64,000 bases of DNA from Corbicula japonica (taxonomy: Eukaryota > Mollusca > Bivalvia > Venerida > Cyrenidae), in NCBI GenBank assembly GCA_038501625.1, contig JAZAYU010000085.1:1561693-1625692 (forward strand), read 5' to 3'. Position numbers and translations under genes: made by a program. The notes beneath the pieces were generated by a model that saw only the letters and a list, made by a program, of their open reading frames with translations, was not told where the DNA came from and made no database searches. Of this stretch, positions 24,001 to 32,383 are shown piece after piece (position 1 is the stretch's first letter; every line of letters begins with the position of its first letter).

Positions 24001-24501
24001 ATAATATCACCTTAATCTCTGCGGAGCTTCTATTATCTCATAATACTTCCTTCTACTAAACGCGGAACACTAATCAACTAAGTTCATTAATCATTTTCGT
24101 CAGATTAATAAACAAACGCAACTATTCCTTAGAATGATTTCCAATTCGTTAGCTTACTAAACAGAACAGAATAGCACAGCACAGAAAAGAACAGAACAGA
24201 ATACAACTCAAAGGAACAGCACAGCACTGCACAGCGAAGCGCAGCACCGCACAGCACAGCATAACACAGCACAGCACAGACCAGACCAGACCAGACCAGA
24301 GTTAACACATATTTAACTCACCATTTTTGTTCTTTCGCTTCTTCCGATTCCTCCTCCTGCCCCCGACGAAGAGGGCAGGAGAGTCGGCGTCGGCAAAAGC
24401 TGCTGGATTTACTGCATGTTGAAGTTTCAGCTTCAGGCTCTGGTGCATGCTGTATCCGACGGGTCTGGAGGAGAGGTGATTATAATAGCTGCATACTGAC
24501 G
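12222..24501 (-). CDS. Unrecognised acidic protein with C-terminal CaaX box, ten 3' exons (5' end not found)
   Basis: Minus-strand exons in order: 24322-24501, 23070-23159, 22323-22468, 18339-18423, 17610-17725, 16928-17060, 14569-14666, 13662-13779, 12503-12738, 12222-12317 (stop TAA at 12222-12224). Out-phases are 1,1,0,1,0,1,0,1,0, and every junction keeps an open frame: 1298 nt, giving 431 codons plus stop after two leading bases. Donors are mostly GTGAGT/GTAAGT-like. The exon ending at 16928 uses GC (AAAG|GCAAGT), the only way to keep frame there. The first two exons carry lysine/arginine clusters (GRRRNRKKRKNKNG, TKRKQKKG), possibly nuclear or membrane-binding. Later exons are rich in Asp, Glu and Ser (SDDEEVSSDENN, DDDIDENN). 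The last residues are ACCVIL: a CaaX box with Leu last, as preferred by geranylgeranyltransferase I, next to a second Cys that could be palmitoylated. No enzyme domain is recognised. The leading exon needs an upstream exon ending in phase 1, which I did not find. Exon structure is confident; function is unknown. Confidence 0.7.
13172..13266. repeat. Short inverted repeat, cgcgaaaacacga arms
   Basis: 'aacgcgaaaacacga' at 13172-13186 is repeated inverted at 13252-13266, with an inner half-palindrome 'agcgagattgcg...cgatctcgcat'. It could be a small MITE or hairpin. It lies in an intron of the minus-strand CaaX gene. Confidence 0.5.
13405..13535. mobile_element. Palindromic foldback element, family P, copy 5 (degenerate)
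   Basis: Outer 'aagtttataaagctgagcg' with inverted 'tttctaagtttcacaacc'; core 'aatctgattggtcaaag...aattaaccaatccgaagctt'. Intronic. Confidence 0.6.
13840..14095. mobile_element. MITE-like element with 'gatccag...ggggc' ends
   Basis: Left 'gtggcagatccagagtctga' and 'agagggggcac' mirror the right end 'gggagcgcccccgtctaaat' plus 'ccgctattgac'. This is a weak terminal inverted repeat of the 'gcggatccag' kind, also seen at 35820, 50375 and 52014. Intronic. Confidence 0.4.
14505..14560. mobile_element. Half copy of family P next to a splice donor
   Basis: 'gggcacaagatcatatgcca', 'atcagatgtttgagactgg' and 'tctcc' are the right arm of the family P palindrome without its partner. It ends fewer than ten bases from the donor of the exon 14569-14666 of the CaaX gene, so intron sequence right beside this donor derives from a mobile element. 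Confidence 0.6.
14752..14877. mobile_element. Palindromic foldback element, family P, copy 6
   Basis: Ends 'gggcccaagatcataaaact' and 'agttttatgatcttgggccc' are a perfect inverted pair. The left half of the core is deleted. It lies in the GC-AG intron of the CaaX gene. Confidence 0.88.
14909..15109. mobile_element. MITE with cagtaaaacccc / ggtttcactgca ends
   Basis: The left end 'cagtaaaacccctctaagac' and right end 'aaggtttcactgcac' are imperfect inverted ends. The inside has alternating 'aagaccac' motifs. Members or fragments lie at 24523-24656, 24683-24867 and 34770-34929. No coding capacity. Confidence 0.6.
15783..15945. mobile_element. MITE with 'ggcccaaatatcac' inverted ends
   Basis: Left 'ggcccaaatatcacgaaaaa' pairs imperfectly with right 'tgttttgtgatactggtgcc'. 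Inner pairs are 'aattttaaactcaaccc' and 'gagttgagttaaaaat'. It sits immediately downstream (on the plus strand) of which lies a LINE 3' tail. Confidence 0.6.
15950..16850 (-). mobile_element. 5'-truncated LINE, C-terminal zinc-knuckle remnant
   Basis: Reading the minus strand from about 16730 gives 'GYIGLAREQRTC.YCNDQIE' and, after a frameshift, 'YEYHFILVCPFYNLL..RYI'. This parallels the C-terminus of the LINE at 18.76-21.93 kb ('RENRICKCCNYNM', 'YYFLLICPYYTNIR'). The 3' end (plus-strand 15960) has a hairpin 'gtaggcctccggcctac' before an A-rich end. It is decayed, with stops and frameshifts, and is intronic in the CaaX gene in the same orientation. Confidence 0.7.
17085..17280. mobile_element. 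MITE-like element with TTTCGCG motifs, second member
   Basis: 'ttatatttcgcggattttta' at the left, 'cctcgcaaaattaaattata' at the right, and several internal 'gcgaaatt' or 'cgcgaaa' words. Same family as 2884-3060. Intronic. Confidence 0.5.
17380..17545. repeat. Interspersed repeat with 'gatccagatcag' motif
   Basis: 'tttagatccagatcagcgag', 'ccatctgatttggatctaca' and 'cagtgcagatccttatcgga' form partly inverted blocks. Related pieces are at 22890-22985 and 48722-48770. It explains the 79-codon open frame here, which I do not regard as a gene. Confidence 0.5.
18442..18752. mobile_element. About 310-bp MITE with about 55-bp inverted ends, abutting an exon
   Basis: The left end (18442-18497: 'ttagaatgtcgtccacacac', 'tcactcgctt') and right end (18697-18752) are inverted copies about 85% alike. 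The interior holds 'tttctcagtaatttctggac'. It begins only about 18 bp from the acceptor of the exon 18339-18423 of the CaaX gene. A second member is at 36205-36600. Confidence 0.8.
18762..21930 (-). mobile_element. 5'-truncated non-LTR retrotransposon (LINE) with endonuclease C-terminus and reverse transcriptase
   Basis: Minus-strand pieces in order: 21375-21905, end of an apurinic-type endonuclease domain ('SSLVDYIIS', 'NEFSDHCAIHFE'); 20227-20808, reverse transcriptase fingers and palm ('IIIPIYKKGDKNDTSNYRGI', 'QFGFRENRSTSD', 'VFIDYEKAFDTVNH', 'GVKQGEPLSALLF'); 19712-20212, catalytic 'FADDIVLF' and thumb; 19012-19752, C-terminal region with a Cys-rich knuckle (CKCCNYNM...CPYY). Frameshifts and stops separate the pieces, so it is dead. 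The 3' end is followed by a (TTG)n-type tail (plus strand 18770-18792), and the 5' end stops inside the endonuclease, as expected for incomplete target-primed reverse transcription. It lies in the largest intron of the CaaX gene in the same orientation. Clade is uncertain (Jockey/CR1-like group lacking RNase H). Confidence 0.9.
21017..21060. repeat. (ATT)n microsatellite inside the LINE
   Basis: About fifteen ATT triplets. On the LINE coding strand this is (AAT)n and would add an asparagine run to the polyprotein between endonuclease and reverse transcriptase. Confidence 0.95.
22498..22631. mobile_element. Palindromic foldback element, family P, copy 7
   Basis: Ends 'gggcccaagataataaaatt' and 'ttagttttatgatctgggac'; the inner arm 'tctcaaatctcaaggatctg' pairs with 'cagattcttgagatttgaga'. 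It lies in the intron just 5' of the exon 22323-22468 (minus gene), within 35 bp of its acceptor. Confidence 0.88.
24160..24300. repeat. Pentanucleotide microsatellite (acagc/agaac/agacc)n
   Basis: Imperfect 5-bp repeats shift from 'acagaacagaat' to 'cacagcacagc' to 'agaccagaccagacc'. The array starts about 20 bp inside the intron after the donor of the exon 24322-24501 of the minus-strand gene. On that strand it reads (TCTGG)n(TGTGC)n. Confidence 0.9.
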
Positions 24502-24522
24502 CTGAAAAGAATACAGTAAAAT

Positions 24523-24867
24523 CACTCATCAAGACCATAATTTCAAAGTCCCACCTAAACATTTTCTGCATTATTTTCTACTCTAAAACTAAGACCACCC
24601 CACTATAAAGACCTCTTTGGTCTAGTTCTAGAGTTGATCTGAATGAACGGTTTCACTCATAGTACATTGATTATCGTCTATACAGTAAAACCCCTTATAA
24701 AGCCAATCCTGAAATTAAGACTTTCTGTTTTAATACTACTGTTTTGATGTCTTATTTTACAGATTTGCACTATGTACCATCCCGAAAAAAGACTACCTGA
24801 CTATCAAAACTACTGTTTGCCCAGTCCCATTAATGGTCGTGATAACGGTGTTTCACTGTTATCGTAC
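24523..24867. mobile_element. Two adjacent cagtaaaac-type MITE copies
   Basis: Copy one, about 24523-24656, has 'acagtaaaatcactcatcaa' at the left and 'cggtttcactcata' at the right. Copy two, about 24683-24867, has 'tacagtaaaaccccttataa' and 'acggtgtttcactgtta'. Both share 'aagacc' motifs with 14909-15109. Confidence 0.55.
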
Positions 24868-25542
24868 TTAGTTGAATATTCAGAGGTAGACAGTCAGGCG
24901 ATATCTTGTTTATGGAAAAAAAGGTCTTCTAGTAGATAAAACGGTTAAAATAAAAATGGCAATGTTGCATTCGGTTTGTTCATCCTCCCACCATGGCAGG
25001 TCACGTAAAGAATTTGATATGGTCTTTCTTCTTCGGAGATAGTTGTCATAATTTATCGAATCAGTGTAATAGTTTTCATTTCCTTCCCGCTACCCCGTCC
25101 CTCCTCTCCCTTCTCCCTCCTCTCCCTGTCATCGAAGATATCGGCTAAATCCACTAATATGGAGATCGGTCAATAAAGGCAGTATGCCACCATATACTAT
25201 GCCATAACGTTTGAATTCACATCACATTTACCCGTTCTTTTATTACCGAAATCTACGTGGTGTTGTTACCAGATATTATATGTTCATGTAGTGCTTAAAC
25301 CTAAAGCGTTAACATGGAATGTTGAAAAGTAACATCAAATCAACAGTTCATAGCATACATGACGTAAAAGAAAACAGTTAACGTGAAGTAAAAACATACA
25401 GTTTAAGACAAATCTGAATGAGGTTTCGTCATAATTGCTTCTGGCAACAAGCTACTAGTTAGTTTACAAGATAAATACGTGCTAAGAATGCTGTGAAAAT
25501 GCGATATAACATCTGCTTGTTTCAAGGTCTAAAGTAATTTAC

Positions 25543-25651
25543 CTGCATGGACTTATTATCAAACAATTAGAACTGTCGAAGCCGTACAAAGTAAATCCTG
25601 CATGTGCTACTTCTCGTGCGGGGTATGTCTGGAATGGGTTAACCCATAAAT
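25543..25651 (-). pseudogene. Isolated exon-like frame resembling the first half of a BIR domain
   Basis: On the minus strand an acceptor (ATAG) at 25652 and a good donor (ATGCAG|GTAAAT) at 25542 bound 109 nt with one open frame of 35 codons. It contains 'FQTYPAREVAHAGFTLYGFD'. That recalls the baculoviral-IAP-repeat pattern (aromatic-x-x-W/Y-P, then LA.AGF.YTG..D.V.C). The zinc-binding CxxC is not normal (C, then five residues, then C), and no second half with the His and third Cys could be placed. The exon ends in phase 2, so it cannot join directly to the first exon of the minus-strand CaaX gene. It may be a degenerate IAP fragment or a coincidence. Confidence 0.3.
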
Positions 25652-26489
25652 CTATATTGTTCTATGATAGGCCGTTATATGTTTTACAACGCATTTCTTC
25701 ATGATTATTATAACCTCATTGAAACTAAAAACTAACTGGAGTCTTAGGGGCTCGAGTGAGTTTTTGCAATGGTTTTCGAGAGAGTGACACCAGCGAGGCT
25801 CCTTGTGAGAGAATAGATTTGTTTGACATAAGTTGTGAGTGTACACCAATGAGCATGCCCAGTGTCCGGTTCGCTATTCTTCGTTATTATTAATATGTAC
25901 TAAGCCTTGAAAATCACTCAATTACACAAAACTATCTAAAGCAAATAACCGCATTTAAGGTTCGTTGTTTCATTCTGTAAAAGCGGCAGATTCACGTTTG
26001 TTTTAAGACTCATAATTTATGCCTACTTATATTTACTAAACCTTTTTACAAGCGGTAAAATACTTTCTTACTGGTAATATGTATTACAAATGTGCAATAA
26101 ATTCCGCTTATTTATGTCTAAGATCATGAAACAAAAAGTAAAACGTGTACGATGCTCATAGACTAAAACACATTTTGAAAGTTTCTATTCGAAAAGCCTG
26201 TTATTAATTATCAAGAGGAGTGTTAATCAATTTGTTAGTAGTTAATCAATTTGGTAACTAATTTTAGCACGTGCCGATGAAAGATAGCGTAAATCATGTA
26301 AATACTTATCGCGGAAGTCGACTAACACCAAATCATTATAATTAAAGCAAAAATGTAAAGACAATTATTAAACTTGTTAAGTTTACATGTAATTATAAAT
26401 CAAACACGTGTCTTCTGCTAACAAAATAATGATTAGTCGGCTGTCGCCTCGTGGTGATAATTGTACTATGGCGCGTGACCATTTTAATT

Positions 26490-26652
26490 GGGTTTACTAA
26501 TTGACATTCAATACGGTATAAAAAATAGATAAACACATGTTGAAATCAAAATCGTTTTAAAGAGAGTTGTAAGCAGACAGTAAAATAGTACATTCCACTA
26601 CCTCAGAGTCTTTAGATATTCTTTGCATCCAAGACAAAAAAAACTCACCAAG
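26490..26652 (+). promoter_or_regulatory. Promoter and 5' untranslated exon of RASSF-like copy 1
   Basis: Sequence from 26538 ('atgttgaaatcaaaatcgtt') onward is conserved with 28661 onward upstream of copy 2. The untranslated exon ends at 26652 with CACCAAG|GTATGT. TATA-like words occur at 26517 (tataaaaaatag) and 26581 (taaaatagta); the second aligns with the clear TATA box of copy 2. The intron runs 26653-27140, so the coding sequence begins directly after a splice acceptor. Confidence 0.55.
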
Positions 26653-27140
26653 GTATGTATTCTAACGTCACTGTTAAATATATTTGCTCATAATGCTTTA
26701 TTTCATTGTTAAACAAACTGTCACACTCCTTAAGAACGTAGTTGAGAATATAGCCAGAACAGATATTTTATTCTGAGCCCAAGTATTGTAATATAAAATA
26801 AGGGCAATGTAAACACTAAAACAACTTCGTCTTTACTTATTTACTTATTTTTCTGTTTAACCATAAAGTTGCAGATCTTTTATGCTAAGCCAAAGTATTG
26901 GAACATACACTAATGACAATATAACCACTCAAAAGACTTCGTCATTCGTAAATCCTCGTTAAATGCTTTATAAATGTATCCCCTTAGCTTATTTGCTTTG
27001 TTAATTGTTTTCAAAATGCGTTCAGTGATTTATTTGTTATCCATGTTTGTGCTGTAACAGTGATTTGTGTGCTACGTGCGAATACCGATATGCAGGATTT
27101 AAACGAAAGTTAAACTATGAGCATTCTATTTCTTTTTCAG

Positions 27141-28148
27141 ATGAAGACAGCGATATTAGCTACTGTTGCCATTGATGGAAGAAAGGTAGAATGCCAAGTT
27201 TCAAAGAATACCACGAGCGATGACGTCATTAAGATGGCGCTCAAAATGGTTGGCCAACCTGAATGGGTTGTCGGAAATTTCGCATTATTTGAATCTGATA
27301 ATTGTGTGGAGAAAATGTTGCCAAATAAGACAAAACTTCTAAAGCAAATGCGTTCACAGGGAGCCAATGTAAACGTTAGCCTAGAAGTGAGAAAGGTCGA
27401 TTCCGTGAAATCCAAGATGGCGTCTATTTCAAAAGCCAAGAGGAAGCTGCAGCGTCTCAGATCGTTAATACAATCTCAAGAGACAAAAGGTGACCAGAAA
27501 TTTGAGTCTTACACTCATGGAAATCTGGAAACAAATTATAAGTCCAAGAGCGCAAATATTTACGACCAGACGATCAACATCATCAGTGCTAAAGAAAATA
27601 ATCTGGATGTTTCCTTTAAGATGGAACTTTTGAGACGGTATCTCCATGATTCTGTGAAACTCAACCTTCTTAAACCAAGAACAAGAGGCGATGGATCCGA
27701 TGAAAACTCAAGTTCTGCAGACGAAACTGACTCCGAACACCCGGAATTCAACTTCGTGTTTGGTCAGAATTACCACGAATCCCGCTTAAATACGGCCTTC
27801 GTGTCAAAGGATATACCAATTTGCGATAAAACAGTTCTGCAGCAGACGAGAAATAAACTCAACGATTGCATCGTCTACGATCAAGATGACGTCACTTCCT
27901 TTTACGATGGAGAGAGTGCGTTTGAAGACGACAGTGAATGTAGCAGTATCTGTGACTTTGAAAGAAACGTATATGAACATGATATTGAAGACACAATTGT
28001 GAAAATGGAAAAGATCAAATCTGCTTTCAGTAATGGTAAAATTAACGCGAGAATTACAGAAGATACGTTACTTGAGAGTTTTATGAACACGTTTGTTGCT
28101 GAAAGCAGTAGTGACGAAGGTTTGAGCTCAGTTGGAAGTGACTTTTAA
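27141..28148 (+). CDS. N-terminal-RASSF-like protein with Ras-association domain (copy 1, intact)
   Basis: Single coding exon, 335 aa. The start is the ATG right after the acceptor 'tctttttcag'; an upstream in-frame ATG at 27117 lies inside the intron and is not used. Residues about 1-88 resemble the Ras-association domain at the N-terminus of RASSF7-10: beta strand ('ILATVAIDGRKVECQV'), 'KNTTSDDVIKMAL' as in the family's 'T..T.ADV', then 'NFALFES...VEKMLPNKTKLLK' matching the 'E..LP..TR+L+' segment and a final strand. Residues 92-128 are a basic helix (KAKRKLQRLRSLIQSQE) that could be a short coiled coil. Residues 184-200 and the C-terminus are acidic and serine-rich (ENSSSADETDSEH; ESSSDEGLSS). 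RASSF7-10 are usually longer, with a stronger coiled coil. Likely a cytoplasmic adaptor binding Ras-like GTPases. AATAAA at 28172 is a probable poly(A) signal. Family call is from remembered sequence, not a search. Confidence 0.7.
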   Translation: MKTAILATVAIDGRKVECQVSKNTTSDDVIKMALKMVGQPEWVVGNFALFESDNCVEKMLPNKTKLLKQMRSQGANVNVSLEVRKVDSVKSKMASISKAKRKLQRLRSLIQSQETKGDQKFESYTHGNLETNYKSKSANIYDQTINIISAKENNLDVSFKMELLRRYLHDSVKLNLLKPRTRGDGSDENSSSADETDSEHPEFNFVFGQNYHESRLNTAFVSKDIPICDKTVLQQTRNKLNDCIVYDQDDVTSFYDGESAFEDDSECSSICDFERNVYEHDIEDTIVKMEKIKSAFSNGKINARITEDTLLESFMNTFVAESSSDEGLSSVGSDF

Positions 28149-28639
28149 TTAAATCTATCATTTAATTAAAGAATAAACTTTCTTAAACATGATGTGTAAA
28201 TTAAGTGTGATATGACTGAAATGTACTATGTAAAAAAACTTATTAAGATTTCATAAAATGTTTAATCAACACTGAAATGAAATGTGCTATATGTATGCAA
28301 ATAAACTTATTAAGTTTTAATTAAAATGTTTAAACTCTACCTTTCTTGTGTTATTTATTGTATTTACTCAAGAAAATACAGTTTTAAGACATTTCTGAAT
28401 GAGCTACTAATGGTTAGTACTGGTTAGTCCAAGAACACTGGTTAGGTTAAACCGAAAGTAGAGAATTTTTAAAAAGTTAAAGATAAAGACTAAACACAAA
28501 CTCATGTAATTTATAGACTTCATCAAAACACACACGCTGCTGTTTTTCTGAGCAAATTCGGTGGAATATGAAGGTTTTAGTGAAATCTGAAACTTTGAAG
28601 ACGATTTTCTCCAAACTGTAAAAAAGTAAGTTAGAACAT

Positions 28640-28779
28640 TGTAATAATACGGCGACGACATGTTGAAATCAAAATTGTTTTTGAGACTGTTGTATGCGGT
28701 CAGAAAACTACTATAAATAGAATAAGTCCAGCTTTAGGATTTCTTTGTATCAAGACCACAAGACAAAAAACAAACGAAG
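28640..28779 (+). promoter_or_regulatory. Promoter and 5' untranslated exon of RASSF-like copy 2
   Basis: A consensus TATA box (TATAAATAG) lies at 28712-28720. Around it is sequence shared with copy 1 ('atgttgaaatcaaaattgtt' at 28661; 'aagaccacaagacaaaaaac' near the exon end). The exon ends at 28779 with CGAAG|GTATGT, and its intron runs to 29129. The promoter therefore looks better preserved than the coding part of this copy. Confidence 0.6.
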
Positions 28780-29129
28780 GTATGTACATGAATGTCACTG
28801 TTTAATTTGTTTGCCTCTTAGACTAATTCTTTATTTAATGCGTTATACAAATGTCACATTATTTAAGAACGTAGTTGAGATTAAAACCAAAACAGAGATC
28901 TTTAACTCGAAGCCAAAGTATAACCACTCAAAAGACTTCGTCATTCATAAATCGTCGTTAAATGCTTAATAACTGTGATTTCGAGTTAGTTTAAATTGTT
29001 CAATGTTTTCAAAATCAGCTTAGTGATTTAAATGATGTCCCTGTTAGTGCTTCAACAGTGTTGTGTGTTCTTCGTGACAATACCTATGTGTTCAAAGTAA
29101 AACTATGAGCATTGTATTTCTTTTTTCAG

Positions 29130-30283
29130 ATGAAGTCAGCGATTTTAGCTACTGTTGCCATTGATGACAGAAAAGTTGAATGCCAAGTTACAAAGAATAC
29201 CACGTGCAAAGACGTCGTTAATATGTCGCTCAAAATGGTTGGTCAACCTGAATGGGCTGTTGGAGATTTCGCATTATTTGAATCTGTCCACGGTGTGGAG
29301 AAAATGTTGCCAAATAAGACAAAACTTCTAAAGCAAATGCGTTCCTGGGGAGCCAATGTAAACGTTATCTTAGAAGTGAGAAAGGTCGATTCCGTGAAAT
29401 CCAAGAAAGATGCAGCGTCTCAGATCGTTAATAGATAATCTCAAGAGATAAAAGGCGACCAGAAATTCGAGTCTTATATTCATGGAAATCTTGAAACAAA
29501 TGATAAGTTCAAGAGTGCCTATGTTTACGACAAGAACATCCCCATCATAAGTGTTAAAGAAAACAATCTGGATGTTTCCTGTAAGATGGAACTTTTGAGA
29601 CGGTATCTCCATGATTCTGTGAAACTCAACCTTCTTGAACCCAGAACAAGAGGCGATGGATCCGATGAAAGCTCAAGTTCTGCAGACTACACTGACTATG
29701 AAATTCCGGATCTCAGCTCCGTGTTTGGTCAGGATTACCATAAATCTCGCTTAAATACGGCATTCCTGTCAAAGGATTTAACTTATTGCAATAAAACAGT
29801 TCTGCCGCAGACGAGAAATAATCTCAACGATTGCATCGTCTACGATCAAGATGATGTCACTTCCTTTTATGAAGGAGAGAGTGCGTTTGAAGACGACAGT
29901 GAATGTAACAGTGTGTGTGACTTTGAAAGAAACGTATATGAACATGATATTGAAGACACTATTGTGAAAATGGAAAAGATCAAATCCGCTTTCAAAAAGG
30001 GTGAATTCAAAGACCTATATTATACATAGATATGCGTCATCGCTTTTTCTCGCATGTGCACGCGGCCTGCGTTATCTCGGCGAGTCACGTGATCGCTATC
30101 CGCGTCATAGTAATCAATATGGATATCTATATATATCAAAGACCTATATTATACATATAGGTCTCTGGTGAAACTAACGCGAGAATTACATAAGATACGT
30201 TACTTGAGAGTTTCATGAACACGTTTGTTGCTGAAAGCAGCAGTGACGAAGGTTTGAGCTCAGTCGGAAGTGACTTTGAATAA
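29130..30283 (+). pseudogene. RASSF-like copy 2, interrupted
   Basis: Tandem duplicate of 27141-28148 (offset 1989 bp at the start codon). The Ras-association domain is complete and open (29130-29438, about 102 aa). Compensating indels after 'VDSVKSK' then shift the frame over about 30 nt and create a TAA at 29436-29438. The original frame resumes immediately after the stop and stays open through 29586-30005. A 161-bp insertion at 30006-30166 adds a second stop (after 'FKDLYYT'). Downstream, the end of the ancestral gene is still readable ('TFVAESSSDEGLSSVGSDF', TAA at 30281-30283), with one further early stop near 30190 (ACATAA). As it stands it could yield only a short Ras-association-domain protein. 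It is probably a recent pseudogene; a truncated product cannot be excluded. Confidence 0.8.
30006..30166. mobile_element. 161-bp MITE inserted in RASSF-like copy 2
   Basis: Comparison with the intact copy shows extra sequence flanked by a 6-bp direct repeat GGTGAA (30000-30005 and 30167-30172), a likely target-site duplication. The ends carry an inverted 'agacctatat...atataggtct', and 'tcaaagacctatattataca' also occurs twice directly (30008 and 30136). The interior is GC-richer (cgcatgtgcacgcggcctgc). No coding capacity. Confidence 0.8.
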
Positions 30284-32208
30284 AATGTATCATTTAATTA
30301 AAGTATAAACTTTCTTAAACTAGTTATGTAAACGAAGTGTGATATGACAAAAATGTGCTATGTAAATAAACTTATTAAGATTTAATTATTATAATCATGA
30401 ATCAATACCGTAGTCATGTATTTTGGTTTTTGGACATTGTTTTCTGTTCATTTTCCTCATTAAAGATAGTCTCAATCATTCAGACGCTCTGATTTCGCAA
30501 AGGCGATCAGTACGTCGGAAGACATTGTTCGTTAAAAAACCAGACACTCCAAAACGAGGCGTGTAATTAGGACTTTAGTATGGAACGCCGTTGTTGTCAT
30601 GTGAAAATTGTTTTTTAGACTGTCGCCCTGCCAGCTGGAAATCAAAAAGATAAATCATACGGCGACACGCATTTTAACTGTATTATTGCGCCCGCAGGCG
30701 TGTTCAAATAAGCTGGGTTCTGCGGTTACCACGAGATCTGATGAAAAGTTTATACAGATGTTGCAAGCACAATAGCTACCTTATGCTACCTTAGAAATAT
30801 TTTAGAATGAAATCATTTCAATAAGATCATATTTTTCTATACATTTGGACCTTTTTTTTATCAAAATTACGTCTGTAGTGAAAAACTTTGCCATACAACC
30901 ATTTTGTTTGAATTTCTTAAGATAACTTCAAAATTCTTTGGCAAACCCTAATGGCGGTCTTATAACATATAATAGTGAAATCACTTAGATTTAATTTTTA
31001 AAAAAGTCAATAATTTCCCAATTACGAAAAGACAAAAGTGTTAAGACAATTTAGAACAATAAAGAAAAATAAAGTTTGAAAATCCCTAAAATTCTATTTG
31101 CGATCAAACACAAAAACGAAGTATCGCAAAACAAAAAATAGTTCAAATGCCCACATGATCAAAATGATACTGACAATATGCAAGAATTTTAAAAGAACTT
31201 TTAATTATACAGAGAGAAATCAACAATTTCTTGTCATCCATTTTCGCAACCATGAAATTAACGGCCAAAAACACACTTTTACAAATACCTCTTACTGTAT
31301 ACATGGGATAGACGATGTGATCTTAGATTTTGTTGTTAGTAACTCATTATTCAGGAAGGCGTTTAAATTGATGTTTAGTGTTGCTTTGTTTTTGTGTTTG
31401 GCTGCAGAATTTAAGGATTTTTTAGGTCAAACTATTTTTCTTTACTGTTCCAACTTTTCTTGACGTATAAATAATAAACATATTAATAAGATTTATTTAT
31501 GCAAAGTTTGACGGAACTGCATTTTTCCGTTAGTGAGATTTTGATATTCTTCCCTTTTTATCGATAACCGTACAATGACAACTTCCATACCATACAACGT
31601 GACAGTCTAAAACCATTATCACGAAGAGGCAGCATCGGCGTACCATATATTTGCATTCATTTATGTAAAATGGGGTAGGCAAGTACTAAACGTCCTTTGT
31701 TTTATAAACCAAATACCTGATTTTGTAGCTCGATATCATATTACCTAAATTTCACTTCGCCCAGTGTGGGAGAAATACGGTTAAAGCACTGTTAACAAAT
31801 TTCATTAGAAATCGCGATTGATTTTGGATTTGTTTACCATACAAAAGCGCCACCTGTAGGTCAGACTTTTTATATAGCGATGTCTCTAGACGTTCGTCAG
31901 AGCAGTGTGACACTGATCAATGACAGAACGTCTAGATGATCTAGACTACATTAAAGAATGTCACGTCAATGGCGTAATATTTTATAATGATCCGATAGTT
32001 TTGAAAAAATATATAATATTGCTTATAGAAAACAAAGCAATTATTTAATATGCCAAAACGTCGACATGTAGGACTACAATACCTCTTTGAGCAATTGTGG
32101 CGATACATATAGATTCTGATCAAGTGGTCCGAAAACGACCTTAACTGCGTTCTAGATGAATTATGCATTCTTCTCTTTCAGAATGGCAAACCGTGTCGAG
32201 CCTTGGCT
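30284..32208. other. Intergenic, no gene recognised
   Basis: Begins with the 3' flank of RASSF-like copy 2 (AATAAA-type signals near 30300 and 30365). The 121-codon frame at 31098-31463 has no recognisable feature. A small inverted repeat 'ctagacgttc...gaacgtctag' lies at 31889-31936. Confidence 0.35.
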
Positions 32209-32351
32209 GAAGGTTATAAAGCTGAGATTGGACACCAGTCTCAAATATCAAGCATCTGATTGGCTGAAATGGCGACTGGTCGCCATTTCAGCCAATCAGA
32301 TGCTTGAGATTTGAGACTGGTTTCCATGCTCAGTTTTATAACCTGGGACAC
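32209..32351. mobile_element. Palindromic foldback element, family P, copy 8
   Basis: Ends 'aaggttataaagctgagatt' and 'ctcagttttataacct'; the centre is the perfect palindrome 'tggctgaaatggcgac|tggtcgccatttcagcca'. Arms are almost fully complementary. Confidence 0.92.
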
Positions 32352-32383
32352 TGTTCAAATTACCCGAATGAGCAAGCTTATCC

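Noticed and set aside
24505..24571. Start codon of the CaaX gene directly upstream of its first recognised exon
   Set aside because: The frame is open with several ATGs, but the sequence includes a good acceptor (tattcttttcag) and overlaps a MITE, so it looks like intron.
27117..27140. Upstream in-frame ATG for the RASSF-like protein
   Set aside because: It lies within the polypyrimidine tract of the 5' untranslated intron, and the acceptor CAG immediately precedes the ATG at 27141. The same arrangement occurs in the duplicate.
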